From CANQDT01 sp051878935 (lineage in GTDB: Bacteria > Bacillota > Clostridia > Lachnospirales > Lachnospiraceae): 64,000 bases of DNA. The stretch spans positions 4,388-68,387 of the forward strand of contig JBJELB010000015.1 in the NCBI GenBank assembly GCA_051878935.1, given 5' to 3'. How positions within the stretch are numbered: position 1 is the first letter of the stretch; the number at the start of each line of letters is the position of its first letter. The notes under the pieces were generated by a model. That model did no database searches. It was not told the DNA's origin and saw nothing but the letters and a program-made list of their open reading frames with translations. Shown here in pieces: positions 26,099 through 34,051 of this stretch. Made by a program: the position numbers and the translations under genes.

Positions 26099-28465
26099 CT
26101 ATTCCTGGTTATTGACAAGATATTCTTCAAATTCTTCACTTGTCATTAATACTTTCCTTGGTTTCGTGCCTTCCTCCGGTCCAACAACTCCAATCTCTGC
26201 CAATTGGTCCATAATACGTGCTGCCCGGTTAAATCCAATCTTAAAGACACGCTGCAGAGAACCGATAGACGCCTTGTCCTTATCAATGATAAAGCGGGCT
26301 GCCTCAATGAAATACTCATCATTATCACTGTCCGAACCTGCATCCGGTTTTGCTGAGCCTGTCGACGCCTGACTGATTTTCTCCACAACCTCCGCATCAT
26401 ATTCTCGCTCACCTGTTTGTGATTTTAAGAAATCAACAACTGCGCCAACCTCCTGGTCTGAAATAAATGCTCCCTGGACACGGGCCGGTTTCTGGTAGCC
26501 CTGTGGATAGAATAACATATCTCCTTTTCCTAAAAGCTTCTCTGCTCCAACCATATCGATAATGGTTCTGGAATCCACACCGGACGATACTGCAAATGCA
26601 ATTCTTGACGGTACATTTGCTTTAATCAAACCGGTAATGACATTTACCGATGGTCTCTGTGTTGCGATGACAAGATGGATACCAGCCGCCCTTGCCAACT
26701 GCGACAAACGAACAATAGAATCTTCCACATCACCCGGAGCAACCATCATTAAGTCTGCCAGCTCATCCACGATGATTACAATCTGGGACATCTTTGGCAA
26801 ATCCTCTCTGGATACTCCTTCTGTCTTCCAAACCTGTTCTACCTTCTTATTATAACCTTCCAGATTACGGACATTGACTTCAGCAAATTTCTTATAGCGC
26901 TCCGTCATCTCGACAACCGCCCAGTTTAAAGCGCCCGCTGCTTTTTTCGGATCGGTAACAACCGGAATCAACAAATGTGGAATACCGTCATACACACTCA
27001 GCTCAACGACCTTCGGATCAATCATGATCAACTTCACTTCATTCGGCTTCGCCTTGTACAAGATACTCATAATCAGTGTATTGATACAAACCGACTTACC
27101 GGATCCGGTTGCACCCGCAATCAGAAGATGCGGCATCTTCGCAATATCCGATATAACAACCTTTCCCGCAATATCTTTTCCTACCGCGAATGCAATCTTG
27201 GATTTGAATCTTTCGAAAGTTTCATTTTCAATCAAGTCTCTGAAATGAACGGTAGCGTTACTCTTATTCGGCACTTCAATACCAACCGCTGACTTACCCG
27301 GAATCGGGGCTTCAATACGGATATCCGTGGCCGCCAGATTCAGTTTAATATCATCAGACAAACCAACGATGCGGCTCACCTTAACGCCCTGCTCCGGCTG
27401 CATCTCATATCTGGTAACAGATGGACCGCAGCTGACGTCCGTAATCGTCACCTTAACACCAAAGCTCTCCAGTGTCTGTTGGAGCTTGATGGCTGTTTCA
27501 CGATATTCTGCAACTTTACCGGCACCCGTGCCGGAACCTTTGGATAACAAATCCAGCGGTGGCAACTGATAATTTGCATATTCCGATTCATCTGCCACGA
27601 TTTCCATTTCTTCTGCCTGACCGTTATCTTTTCTCTTCCGGCGTGGCTTCGGCTGTGGCGTTTCTTCACTGGTAATCACCACCTCTTCCACCGGTTGTAC
27701 CGGCTGAGGCTTATCAATATGCTGTTCCTCTTCCATCATTGGTGCCAGAATCTCATCAATGGTAGGCGCAACCGTTTCTTCCATCGGCTGCTTTGCAGGT
27801 GCAGGTTGTAATGTGATTGGTTTACGAACCGGCTTCATCACTTTTTCCTGCTGTCCTGACTCCTCTATTTTCTCCTCTAAGCCCTCGCGTAGTACATGAA
27901 ACATAGTAACGAAGGCAGTAGCCATTCCGGAAAACATCTTCTGCAACCATACCACGAACTCTCCCTCCGTCATGATAGCCAGACAGATACAACTGACTAC
28001 CAGAAATAAGAAAAAGCTTCCCGGAACGGCAATCTTATCGGACGTTACATCAAATAACCATCTTCCCATCCGGCCTCCGCCATGACAATATGTGATTCCA
28101 AACACTTCTAACATCCCTTGAAGCATCCATATCAGAATCACTGCAGATATGGCATTGATTACAGCACGGGTTTCCAATGCTCTCTTAAGCAGATATTGTA
28201 TTATGAAAAAAATCAGCACCGGCATGAGATAGTTTATGAAACCAAATGTCTCAAACAAAGCACGACTGACTCGTTCTCCCCATTTTCCGAACAAGTGAAA
28301 ATTATTGAGGAAAAAAAACAGTAACACCGAGGAATAGAGAACCTGGATAATCGAACGTGCTAATGCCGTATTATTCTTTGCTGTCGATTTTCTTGCCCTT
28401 GTTGTTTTTGCCTTACCGGTTGTCGATGCCGGACGGCCCGGTTTTCGTTTCTTTTTCGCCGCCAT
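26099..28465 (-). CDS. ftsK: DNA translocase FtsK/SpoIIIE
   Basis: A 788-residue translocase. Four or five membrane segments (about residues 35-185) are followed by a Glu/Pro/Gln-rich linker and the motor: alpha domain, then a RecA-like beta domain with Walker A GATGSGKS and Walker B VIIVDELADLM, and a C-terminal winged-helix gamma domain (QRVFKIGFNRAARIMDQL) that reads KOPS/SRS. It moves chromosomes across division or sporulation septa. The frame begins at 28528, but AGGGGG precedes the ATG at 28465 and MAAKKKRKPGRPAS is a typical basic start. A hairpin block lies between uppP and this gene. Confidence 0.94.
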   Translation of the reverse strand: MAAKKKRKPGRPASTTGKAKTTRARKSTAKNNTALARSIIQVLYSSVLLFFFLNNFHLFGKWGERVSRALFETFGFINYLMPVLIFFIIQYLLKRALETRAVINAISAVILIWMLQGMLEVFGITYCHGGGRMGRWLFDVTSDKIAVPGSFFLFLVVSCICLAIMTEGEFVVWLQKMFSGMATAFVTMFHVLREGLEEKIEESGQQEKVMKPVRKPITLQPAPAKQPMEETVAPTIDEILAPMMEEEQHIDKPQPVQPVEEVVITSEETPQPKPRRKRKDNGQAEEMEIVADESEYANYQLPPLDLLSKGSGTGAGKVAEYRETAIKLQQTLESFGVKVTITDVSCGPSVTRYEMQPEQGVKVSRIVGLSDDIKLNLAATDIRIEAPIPGKSAVGIEVPNKSNATVHFRDLIENETFERFKSKIAFAVGKDIAGKVVISDIAKMPHLLIAGATGSGKSVCINTLIMSILYKAKPNEVKLIMIDPKVVELSVYDGIPHLLIPVVTDPKKAAGALNWAVVEMTERYKKFAEVNVRNLEGYNKKVEQVWKTEGVSREDLPKMSQIVIIVDELADLMMVAPGDVEDSIVRLSQLARAAGIHLVIATQRPSVNVITGLIKANVPSRIAFAVSSGVDSRTIIDMVGAEKLLGKGDMLFYPQGYQKPARVQGAFISDQEVGAVVDFLKSQTGEREYDAEVVEKISQASTGSAKPDAGSDSDNDEYFIEAARFIIDKDKASIGSLQRVFKIGFNRAARIMDQLAEIGVVGPEEGTKPRKVLMTSEEFEEYLVNNQE

Positions 28466-28498
28466 ATGCGGTCCCCCTGTTTCTAGAAATGATAATGT

Positions 28499-28695
28499 TG
28501 TTGGGGTCAAAAGGCATTTTGACCCCAACTGATGCCTACGAATTGCTTCGCTGTTTCACAGCTTTCGCAATTCTACAAACATTCGTAATCCGCTGATTTA
28601 CCAAGTAAATCGCTACTTACTCATGTTTGGCGGGTCCTAAGTTCAAATGCCTTATCATGCAAGCATGAACGGCATTTTGATCTTTTGACCCTGGC
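28499..28695. repeat. Hairpin-rich intergenic block between uppP and ftsK
   Basis: Left end: a perfect 12-base stem TTGGGGTCAAAA-GGCA-TTTTGACCCCAA (28501-28528). Middle: a weaker stem around GAATTGC/GCAATTC and GATTTAC-CAA-GTAAATC. Right end: CGGCATTTTGATC followed by TTTTGACCCT near 28671-28692, which mirrors the left end, so GGGTCAAAAG forms short terminal inverted repeats. The left hairpin could stop transcripts coming from uppP. The terminal symmetry suggests a small non-autonomous mobile repeat. No coding frame is credible here. Confidence 0.5.
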
Positions 28696-28696
28696 A

Positions 28697-29569
28697 TCAT
28701 ACAAAATAGCATACGCAGGACGCTAATCCCACGATTAAGCAATAATATGCAAAATATACAAATTTGTTTTTCTTGATTACCAGCAGCATAGTCTTAATGC
28801 AGATATATCCCACAACTGCTGCAACCAGCATACCTACTACATAACTGAAAAACTCCGACATGGAGATTGCTATCGCCCTGGCCTCATTCATCTCCAGTAC
28901 AGCCGAACCTAAAATAGCAGGAATTGACATAATGAATGAATATTTTACTGCATAATCACCGTCAAATCCAACTGCACGGCACGCAAAAATCGTACTACCG
29001 GAACGTGAGATACCTGGCATCGTCGCAATTCCCTGAACAACGCCTACAAGTGCTGCATCTTTATAAGAAGCAGTTGCTTCCGTTTTCTTTCCCTGTGGAA
29101 GACGGTCAAACATAAATAATAGAATAGAAGTTACGATTAAAAATGCCCCCGGAATCAACACAACGTTTCCTGCCTGCTCCGTAATATCCTTCAACAGCAG
29201 ACCAAGAATAGCAGTCGGAACCGAGCTGACCAGAATCAACATGACAAACCGTCGGTATGGTGTAGTAATGACATGACGGTACAAACGCTTTTCTTTCGAA
29301 AACAGATTCAATATGAAGACATATGCGTTATATCCCCAGCCAAGTAAAATCATCACGCCTTCTATTACCAGCTGTTTGACATCATCCCAGTATACCACAC
29401 ATACCGCCAGCAGTGTTCCCAAATGCAGCATGACATCAAATAGCAACCCCGTATCGGTATTAACGTTGAAAATATTCTTAAGAATTGCCAGATGTCCGGA
29501 GCTGCTCACCGGCAGGAATTCTGTCAATCCCTGAACAATTCCCATGATAATCGCACGTAAAAATTGCAT
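28697..29569 (-). CDS. uppP: Undecaprenyl-diphosphatase
   Basis: A 290-residue polytopic membrane phosphatase (BacA family) that recycles the C55 lipid carrier for wall synthesis and gives bacitracin tolerance. The two active-site motifs are present: GLTEFLPVSSSGHLAI near residue 15 and GISRSGSTIFA near residue 180. About eight hydrophobic segments fit the family. AGGAGGA precedes the ATG. It is transcribed toward ftsK but with a 231-base structured gap. Confidence 0.95.
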   Translation of the reverse strand: MQFLRAIIMGIVQGLTEFLPVSSSGHLAILKNIFNVNTDTGLLFDVMLHLGTLLAVCVVYWDDVKQLVIEGVMILLGWGYNAYVFILNLFSKEKRLYRHVITTPYRRFVMLILVSSVPTAILGLLLKDITEQAGNVVLIPGAFLIVTSILLFMFDRLPQGKKTEATASYKDAALVGVVQGIATMPGISRSGSTIFACRAVGFDGDYAVKYSFIMSIPAILGSAVLEMNEARAIAISMSEFFSYVVGMLVAAVVGYICIKTMLLVIKKNKFVYFAYYCLIVGLASCVCYFV

Positions 29570-29654
29570 ATGTTCGTCCTCCTAAATTCTTATCATTTTA
29601 TATTACTATATTTTATTTTTTTATTCAAGTAAGAGGCCATTTATTATTTTTTTG

Positions 29655-29685
29655 TTTACAAATTGTTACGATTGTGTTACAATCG
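29655..29685 (+). promoter_or_regulatory. Promoter with overlapping palindromic operator for the 3D-domain protein
   Basis: TTTACA (29655-29660), a 17-base spacer and TACAAT (29678-29683). The -10 region lies in a perfect palindrome, CGATTGT-GTT-ACAATCG (29669-29685), a likely repressor site. No matching regulator is identified. Confidence 0.6.
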
Positions 29686-29717
29686 CCATTGTATTTTGAA
29701 AAACAAGGAGACAATCT

Positions 29718-30155
29718 ATGAAAAAGAAAGTATTTATATGGATGCTTCTGCTCTCTCTGGCATTGACATCCATACCGACATACAGTACCGCTGCACCGAA
29801 AGTGAAGCTCAACAAAAAAATCACTTCTCTTTTAAAGAAAAGCGAATCTGTAAAAAATCTGGGAACATATACTGCAACCTTTTATTGTACAAACCACTGC
29901 TGCAACGGCGGCTACACCGGAACAGCACTCGGAACAAAATTAAAACCGGAAAGAACCATTGCGGTTGACAAGCGATATATTCCACTTGGTTCCTCTGTTA
30001 TCATTAAATATCCGAATGGTCAGGTAAAACGCTATATCGCAGAAGATACCGGCAGTGCGATCAAAGGAAAACGGATTGACATCTGTGTGGCTTCTCACAG
30101 TCTGGCATTGAAAAAAGGGCGTCAATCTATTCAAGTGTATGTAATTCAAAAGTAA
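29718..30155 (+). CDS. Secreted 3D-domain protein
   Basis: A 145-residue exported protein with a signal peptide (KKKVFIWMLLLSLALTSIPTYSTAA). The rest is a 3D domain named after three conserved aspartates: IAVDKRYIPLGS, AEDTGSAIKGKRIDI. The domain is a double-psi beta barrel found in the C-terminus of resuscitation-promoting YabE/YocH-type wall hydrolases and in MltA-like transglycosylases. This member has no LysM or G5 domain, so it is a stand-alone catalytic or wall-binding module. CTNHCCNGGYTG supplies cysteines that could form disulfides. It is a single-gene unit with its own promoter and terminator. Confidence 0.85.
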   Translation: MKKKVFIWMLLLSLALTSIPTYSTAAPKVKLNKKITSLLKKSESVKNLGTYTATFYCTNHCCNGGYTGTALGTKLKPERTIAVDKRYIPLGSSVIIKYPNGQVKRYIAEDTGSAIKGKRIDICVASHSLALKKGRQSIQVYVIQK

Positions 30156-30169
30156 AATAGACAAAAATC

Positions 30170-30210
30170 AGGAGCATATCACGATATGATTCGTGGCATG
30201 CTCCTTTTTA
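30170..30210. terminator. Bidirectional terminator between 3D-protein and DUF4143 genes
   Basis: AGGAGCATATCACGA (30170-30184) pairs with TCGTGGCATGCTCCT (30191-30205) with one two-base mismatch. TTTTTA follows on the plus strand and GATTTTTG on the minus strand, so both converging transcripts can end here. Confidence 0.8.
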
Positions 30211-30220
30211 ATATGATTTC

Positions 30221-31525
30221 TCAAAGCAATTCTTTTGTCTTTCGAGCAAGATATAACGGCAGATTTGTGATATACCCGTCTTTCCGGTAACCCCGTTTGG
30301 AAAAGCGTAATGCATGTTCCGGCTGATGGTCTGCAATATATTTTTTGAACGAAGGCGCAGATTTATCTCTACCGCCTTTCGCTTCAACAGGAATAATCTC
30401 TGTGCCATATTGAATCAGAAAGTCAATCTCATTCTTCTTATCGGAATAATAACGAACATCTACCTCAAACTGGTCACGAAGTTGCTGCAAAATATAGTTT
30501 TCTGTCAGTGGTCCTTTGAACTGATAGTCCGTCTTAAGAAGAATGGCACGATTGTCAATACCCGCCATATGTTTGAGAAGTCCGGTATCAAAAACAAAAA
30601 GCTTGAACTGATCCATCTTGTCAAAAGCAGATAACGGATGCTCCATCTTTGAGACATTGTAGACGCGATTTAACATACCAGCGGAAACAAGCCATTCGAT
30701 TGCTTCCCCAAAGTCACGTGCTCTTCCGCCTTCCCGGACAGCTCCGTACATGAATTTTTCATTGGGTTTGGCAAGCTGTGAGACAATGCTGCGGAAGACC
30801 ATAAGAATGCGACCACTATTGACTTTTCCATTATGTTTCGAAAAATCGTTTTCATAGATTTCAATAAGCTCTCGCTGTATCTGGGATACTTTTGCCGGAT
30901 CTTTATATTTCACCCATGAAACAACACATTCCGGCATACCGCCGATGATGAGATAATTGTTGTAGACATCCAGTAAACGATTATGAAAAATATCTTCAAT
31001 CTGCTGTCCCTTTTGAATACCATCGTAATAAGTATAAAGCATAGGATCCGTCGCATTAAGAAATTCATCAAAGGTCAACGGATAGATATCCAGAAGATTG
31101 ACCATACCTACCGGATAAGACTTCGGTTTTGCCAGCAGCGTACCTAACAAACTTCCTGCTGCAATTACATGATAATCGTTCGCCTTCTCTTTAAAGTATT
31201 TGAGCGTGTTTAATGCCTCCGGACATTCCTGAATCTCATCAAAGATAATCAATGTCTCTCCCGGAAGAATCTTTTCACCGACGATCATAGACAATAGTTC
31301 TATGATACGGTGAGGGTTCTTGTTTGTTTCAAATATGGATTTGAGTTCATCTTCCTCATCAAAATTAAAGTAAACATAGTTGTCATAGCATTCTCTTCCA
31401 AACTCCTTCATGAGCCAGGTTTTTCCAACCTGTCGAGCGCCTCTGAGCACCATCGGTTTACGATCCTCTCCTGATTTCCATTTTATAAGGTTTTCAATCG
31501 CATTACGTTTCAAACTAATCACCAT
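30221..31525 (-). CDS. AAA ATPase with DUF4143 (archaeal-type ATPase)
   Basis: A 434-residue protein with an N-terminal P-loop domain: Walker A RGARQVGKTWL (residues 28-38), Walker B TLIIFDEIQECP. A C-terminal DUF4143 region contains the nuclease-like segment EIDFLIQYGTEIIPVEAKGG, which matches the E-x-D-x-E-x-K pattern of a PD-(D/E)xK fold. Such genes are common, scattered and often transferred; their role is unknown, although defence or DNA-related functions have been proposed. It is transcribed alone, behind a region with three spaced direct repeats (31554-31632). Confidence 0.85.
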   Translation of the reverse strand: MVISLKRNAIENLIKWKSGEDRKPMVLRGARQVGKTWLMKEFGRECYDNYVYFNFDEEDELKSIFETNKNPHRIIELLSMIVGEKILPGETLIIFDEIQECPEALNTLKYFKEKANDYHVIAAGSLLGTLLAKPKSYPVGMVNLLDIYPLTFDEFLNATDPMLYTYYDGIQKGQQIEDIFHNRLLDVYNNYLIIGGMPECVVSWVKYKDPAKVSQIQRELIEIYENDFSKHNGKVNSGRILMVFRSIVSQLAKPNEKFMYGAVREGGRARDFGEAIEWLVSAGMLNRVYNVSKMEHPLSAFDKMDQFKLFVFDTGLLKHMAGIDNRAILLKTDYQFKGPLTENYILQQLRDQFEVDVRYYSDKKNEIDFLIQYGTEIIPVEAKGGRDKSAPSFKKYIADHQPEHALRFSKRGYRKDGYITNLPLYLARKTKELL

Positions 31526-31553
31526 CCCTTCTGTGTGGATAGTTATAGTCTAT

Positions 31554-31632
31554 CACATTTTTCCGGATTTATCCATCATAATTTTACACGTTTTTCCCGA
31601 CTTTTTAACCGGATTTAACACATTTTTCCCGA
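31554..31632. repeat. Three helically phased direct repeats upstream of the DUF4143 ATPase gene
   Basis: The 14-base motif CACATTTTTCCSGA-like occurs at 31554 (CACATTTTTCCGGA), 31587 (CACGTTTTTCCCGA) and 31619 (CACATTTTTCCCGA). The spacing of 33 and 32 bases is close to three helix turns. GGATTTA also recurs at about 31564 and 31611. They occupy the upstream region of the minus-strand ATPase gene and could be activator or nucleoid-protein sites. Confidence 0.5.
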
Positions 31633-31707
31633 ATTCCTAAAGGGTCTTGTTACAATTTTCTATTTGATGTAACACTGGCACCAATCAGCAAACTGTGCAC
31701 CCCATAA

Positions 31708-31757
31708 ATGAAAATGACCCACCGGGTTGCGCATGAAAATCAGAGGCGTGGTGGGTT
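31708..31757 (-). terminator. Probable terminator of the queD-like gene
   Basis: On the minus strand ACCCACC (31750-31756) pairs with GGTGGGT, closing a loop of about 30 bases, and CATTTTCATTTAT follows. It lies about 40 bases after the stop codon. The long loop makes it weaker than the other terminators. Confidence 0.45.
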
Positions 31758-31793
31758 CTGTTAAATTACTTGATTACATAAGTCTTCAATTGT

Positions 31794-32357
31794 TTATTTT
31801 CTATAGCCACACTTCGGGCATACTCCATTTTCATTCAATGCGATACCACACAGTGGACAGCGCTCCATTTGTCTGTTCGGCGTATATTCCTGGGTTGCGG
31901 CATTGACGCCACTGGTAAAGGTCAGTTTGGCAATATTCAGCTTGTCCTTCAATAAATCATAGACAATCTTAATCATGCCTTCCACAGTCATAGTCTCTTT
32001 CGTAACAACCAGCCGGCAATCCGGATAAGCAGTTGCAAGTTCTGTCTGGAATGCAGGACCTTTCATCTTGTTGGTTGGTGCTCCATTACGTATGCCCTGC
32101 TCCTCATAAACATTTAAGATTGCAGGCAACAAAGGATCATCCTCTCTCAAAATCAAAGCATGATCAAAGTTTTTCAGAACTTCCCATGCAGTCTTCTGGA
32201 TTTCATTGCAAGGGAATACCATATTAACGCCCGGTTCCACAGAATCTTCAACCTCAATGGTCAAAACTCCCGTATGTCCATGCAGATACTGCGCTTCACC
32301 TTGAAAGCCATAGAATCTGTGTGCATACTGCAAATCTAATGTTGTAATACTTCTCAT
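31794..32357 (-). CDS. 6-carboxytetrahydropterin synthase-like protein with C-terminal zinc ribbon
   Basis: A 187-residue T-fold protein related to QueD/PTPS. The zinc-binding histidines are present (YAHRFYG, H13; LHGH, H26 and H28). The catalytic Cys normally found four residues before the first LHGH His is Ala22 here, so normal carboxytetrahydropterin synthesis is doubtful. The C-terminal addition holds C167-P-L-C170 and C180-P-K-C183, a zinc ribbon not present in standard QueD. No queC, queE or queF lies nearby. It is downstream of a Fur-family regulator (11-base gap), so metal or redox control is likely. Its reaction may differ from queuosine synthesis. Confidence 0.75.
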   Translation of the reverse strand: MRSITTLDLQYAHRFYGFQGEAQYLHGHTGVLTIEVEDSVEPGVNMVFPCNEIQKTAWEVLKNFDHALILREDDPLLPAILNVYEEQGIRNGAPTNKMKGPAFQTELATAYPDCRLVVTKETMTVEGMIKIVYDLLKDKLNIAKLTFTSGVNAATQEYTPNRQMERCPLCGIALNENGVCPKCGYRK

Positions 32358-32368
32358 AACAAATCCTC

Positions 32369-32761
32369 CTATTCCATGTGATATTTACGACACTCCGGAC
32401 AAATACCCGTAAAGATTATATTATGACCGGTAAACACAAAATTATGGTCATCTTTGATTTTACTCTCCAGATCTTCCATATACTCCATATCCACATCAAA
32501 AAGGCGGCCACACTTTTCACATTTCACATGATAATGCTTCTGACATACATGTTCAAAACGGTCTGCGCCTCCCGGGATTTCAATTTTAAGGATCTGACCC
32601 GTCTTAGATAGACGGTTTAAGTTCCGGTATACAGTTGCCCTGCTGATATTAGGATGTTCTTTTACAACCTCATCATAAATCTCATCAGCTGTAGCATGAC
32701 ACTGCAAGCGGTTAACTGTTTCTAAAATCAAAGAACATTGAATCGTATTTCTTTTAATCAT
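32369..32761 (-). CDS. Fur-family metal/peroxide-responsive regulator
   Basis: A 130-residue regulator with an N-terminal winged helix (HATADEIYDEVVKEHPNISRATVYRNLNRLS) and a C-terminal dimerisation domain with HYHVKCEKCG and CPECRKYH, the two CxxC structural zinc sites. RNLNRLS with PNISRATVYRN is closest to PerR/Fur. PerR, Fur and Zur cannot be separated by eye. The frame opens at 32809, but the ATG at 32761 gives the family-like start. A perfect 18-base inverted repeat lies 20 bases upstream, suggesting autoregulation of this gene and the queD-like gene behind it. Confidence 0.88.
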   Translation of the reverse strand: MIKRNTIQCSLILETVNRLQCHATADEIYDEVVKEHPNISRATVYRNLNRLSKTGQILKIEIPGGADRFEHVCQKHYHVKCEKCGRLFDVDMEYMEDLESKIKDDHNFVFTGHNIIFTGICPECRKYHME

Positions 32762-32780
32762 TGTAATAAACCCCAACAGT

Positions 32781-32821
32781 ATTTTATCCTTATTGATATT
32801 GTATATCAATAAGGATAAAAT
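32781..32821. promoter_or_regulatory. Perfect 18-base inverted repeat, probable Fur-family operator
   Basis: ATTTTATCCTTATTGATA (32781-32798) is followed by TTGTA and then its exact complement (32804-32821). The inner part, TTGATAT-N3-ATATCAA, has the AT-rich dyad form of Fur/PerR boxes. It ends 20 bases before the start of the Fur-family gene, overlapping where its promoter must lie. An RNA hairpin is an alternative reading. Confidence 0.7.
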
Positions 32822-32876
32822 GTCAATCTTTCATTTTGAATCAATCTATGCGATGCATATTTTACTCGATATACCT

Positions 32877-33551
32877 CTATTCATCATAGTTCATATGTAC
32901 TTCTCTTAACGCCAAATACATCGCTTTATATTCAGAATCAATACAATGTAACGGCTGCATATTAATTTCCACAGCATTAAAACCGTTTGCCTTATAAAAT
33001 TTTTCTGCTTCTGGAAGTGAATGTAAAAACAATGCTTTAAAACCTAGCACTTCATTCATTAAAGAATATGAAAAATCTATAATGCTCCGCATAATCCATG
33101 CAGATAATGGTAAATCATCTCCCTCATACTCAAAGAATACGTCTTGATATTTCTCGTCTACAGCAAACATTTTTATTTCAATTGCAGAAATACCACATAT
33201 CTCTATATCAAATTCTTCTCCTATGACTTTGGTCTCCTCTTCATCTAGCCTTATTCTGTCTTCATATGGTATTGCCGTTGCTGCTAATGTATAATATGAA
33301 ACTACATCTCTTTCAATTTCAATGTCATTCTCATCATACATAACATTCCATACAACATACGTTACGCCATCACCTGATTTTTTATACTCGCTTGCCTCTT
33401 CACTGATAAAATCATTAAAATTTTCGTAACCTTCTCCTGCATGAAATGCTTTCATTTGAGATGAAAAATCCTGATGTGATTGTTCTAACGACAATACATC
33501 AGGATTAAAATATGCTACATGTTTATGCGCCATTCTATTTTCTATTGCCAA
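32877..33551 (-). CDS. GNAT-like protein, possible toxin of a two-gene module
   Basis: A 224-residue acidic protein. The C-terminal half looks like a GNAT acetyltransferase fold: EIKMFAVDEKYQ, then SAWIMRSIIDFSYSLMNEVLGFKALFLH and EAEKFYKANGF. The usual Q/R-x2-G-x-G/A acetyl-CoA loop is not evident, being replaced by DVFFEYEGDDLP. The gene overlaps the 50-residue upstream frame by 17 bases from a TTG start; an ATG at 33533 just after the upstream stop is an alternative. It is AT-richer than neighbours. A toxin role, by analogy with GNAT toxins, is inference; a solitary acetyltransferase remains possible. Confidence 0.5.
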   Translation of the reverse strand: MAIENRMAHKHVAYFNPDVLSLEQSHQDFSSQMKAFHAGEGYENFNDFISEEASEYKKSGDGVTYVVWNVMYDENDIEIERDVVSYYTLAATAIPYEDRIRLDEEETKVIGEEFDIEICGISAIEIKMFAVDEKYQDVFFEYEGDDLPLSAWIMRSIIDFSYSLMNEVLGFKALFLHSLPEAEKFYKANGFNAVEINMQPLHCIDSEYKAMYLALREVHMNYDE

Positions 33552-33687
33552 ATAACTTCCCTGCTTTCTTACAAGAATCTAAGAATTCCTTGGTCACTTT
33601 GTTTTCATTAAATTCACGTACAAATTTGGTGGATTCTTGTTTTTTTACAACAGCTATTCTATTAATAGGTTTTGCTAATACAGCCAT
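33535..33687 (-). CDS. 50-residue basic protein, possible antitoxin partner
   Basis: A small basic protein starting MAVLAKPINRIAVVKKQEST and ending CKKAGKLFGNRK. The frame continues up to 33741, but AAGGAGGGG is placed ideally before the ATG at 33687. Its stop region overlaps the start of the GNAT-like gene. A promoter and inverted repeat lie just upstream (33742-33778). Size, overlap and order are those of an antitoxin gene, but no known DNA-binding or antitoxin family was recognised. Confidence 0.5.
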   Translation of the reverse strand: MAVLAKPINRIAVVKKQESTKFVREFNENKVTKEFLDSCKKAGKLFGNRK

Positions 33688-33741
33688 TTTCTTCCCCTCC
33701 TTTTTGTCCGCGTAATGATTTATTTTTCTGTTCCCAGTCAT

Positions 33742-33778
33742 ATTGTACCACCTCAGTTATCTAATTTCAACAACTGAG
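33742..33778 (-). promoter_or_regulatory. Promoter and overlapping inverted repeat of the small-protein/GNAT module
   Basis: On the minus strand TTGAAA (33765-33770), 17 bases, TACAAT (33742-33747). CTCAGTT (33752-33758) and AACTGAG (33772-33778) form an inverted repeat straddling the -35 element. This is a plausible operator for autoregulation, as seen in toxin-antitoxin operons. Confidence 0.55.
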
Positions 33779-33954
33779 CATATAAGCAACACTATGTAAT
33801 ATAGCATTTTGCTTTTTCACAGTCTATCACATACTCAGTTTGAAATCAAGCATTTTTTACATATTATGTAAATTGTATTCACAATTATTCTTCCAATTAT
33901 GCATTTTTTTCATGGTCCCTACCGCCAATTCTCACCTTCTAACCCCACACAAAA

Positions 33955-33991
33955 GTGCCCTACATCAGCCATTTAAACTGATATAGGACAC
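33955..33991 (-). terminator. Probable prfA terminator
   Basis: On the minus strand GTGTCCTATATCAG pairs with CTGATGTAGGGCAC with two mismatches around a nine-base loop, followed by TTTTGTG. It lies 60 bases after the prfA stop. Confidence 0.5.
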
Positions 33992-34051
33992 CTTATTTTC
34001 ATATCTCATTGTCTAATTTTCAAACTCACATCAAAACTTGGTCTATCTCCC

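Larger units (their letters stand above)
33688..34051. other. AT-rich gap between prfA and the GNAT-like module
   Basis: This stretch has no credible gene. It holds the promoter and inverted repeat of the small-protein/GNAT module (33742-33778), about 130 bases of low-complexity AT-rich DNA, and a probable prfA terminator (33955-33991). The base composition differs from the flanking housekeeping genes and marks the left border of the prfA cluster. Confidence 0.5.

Noticed and set aside
31554..31632. CRISPR-like spacing of the three direct repeats
   Set aside because: Only three 14-base repeats with degenerate sequence, no cas genes, and the units are too short for a CRISPR array.
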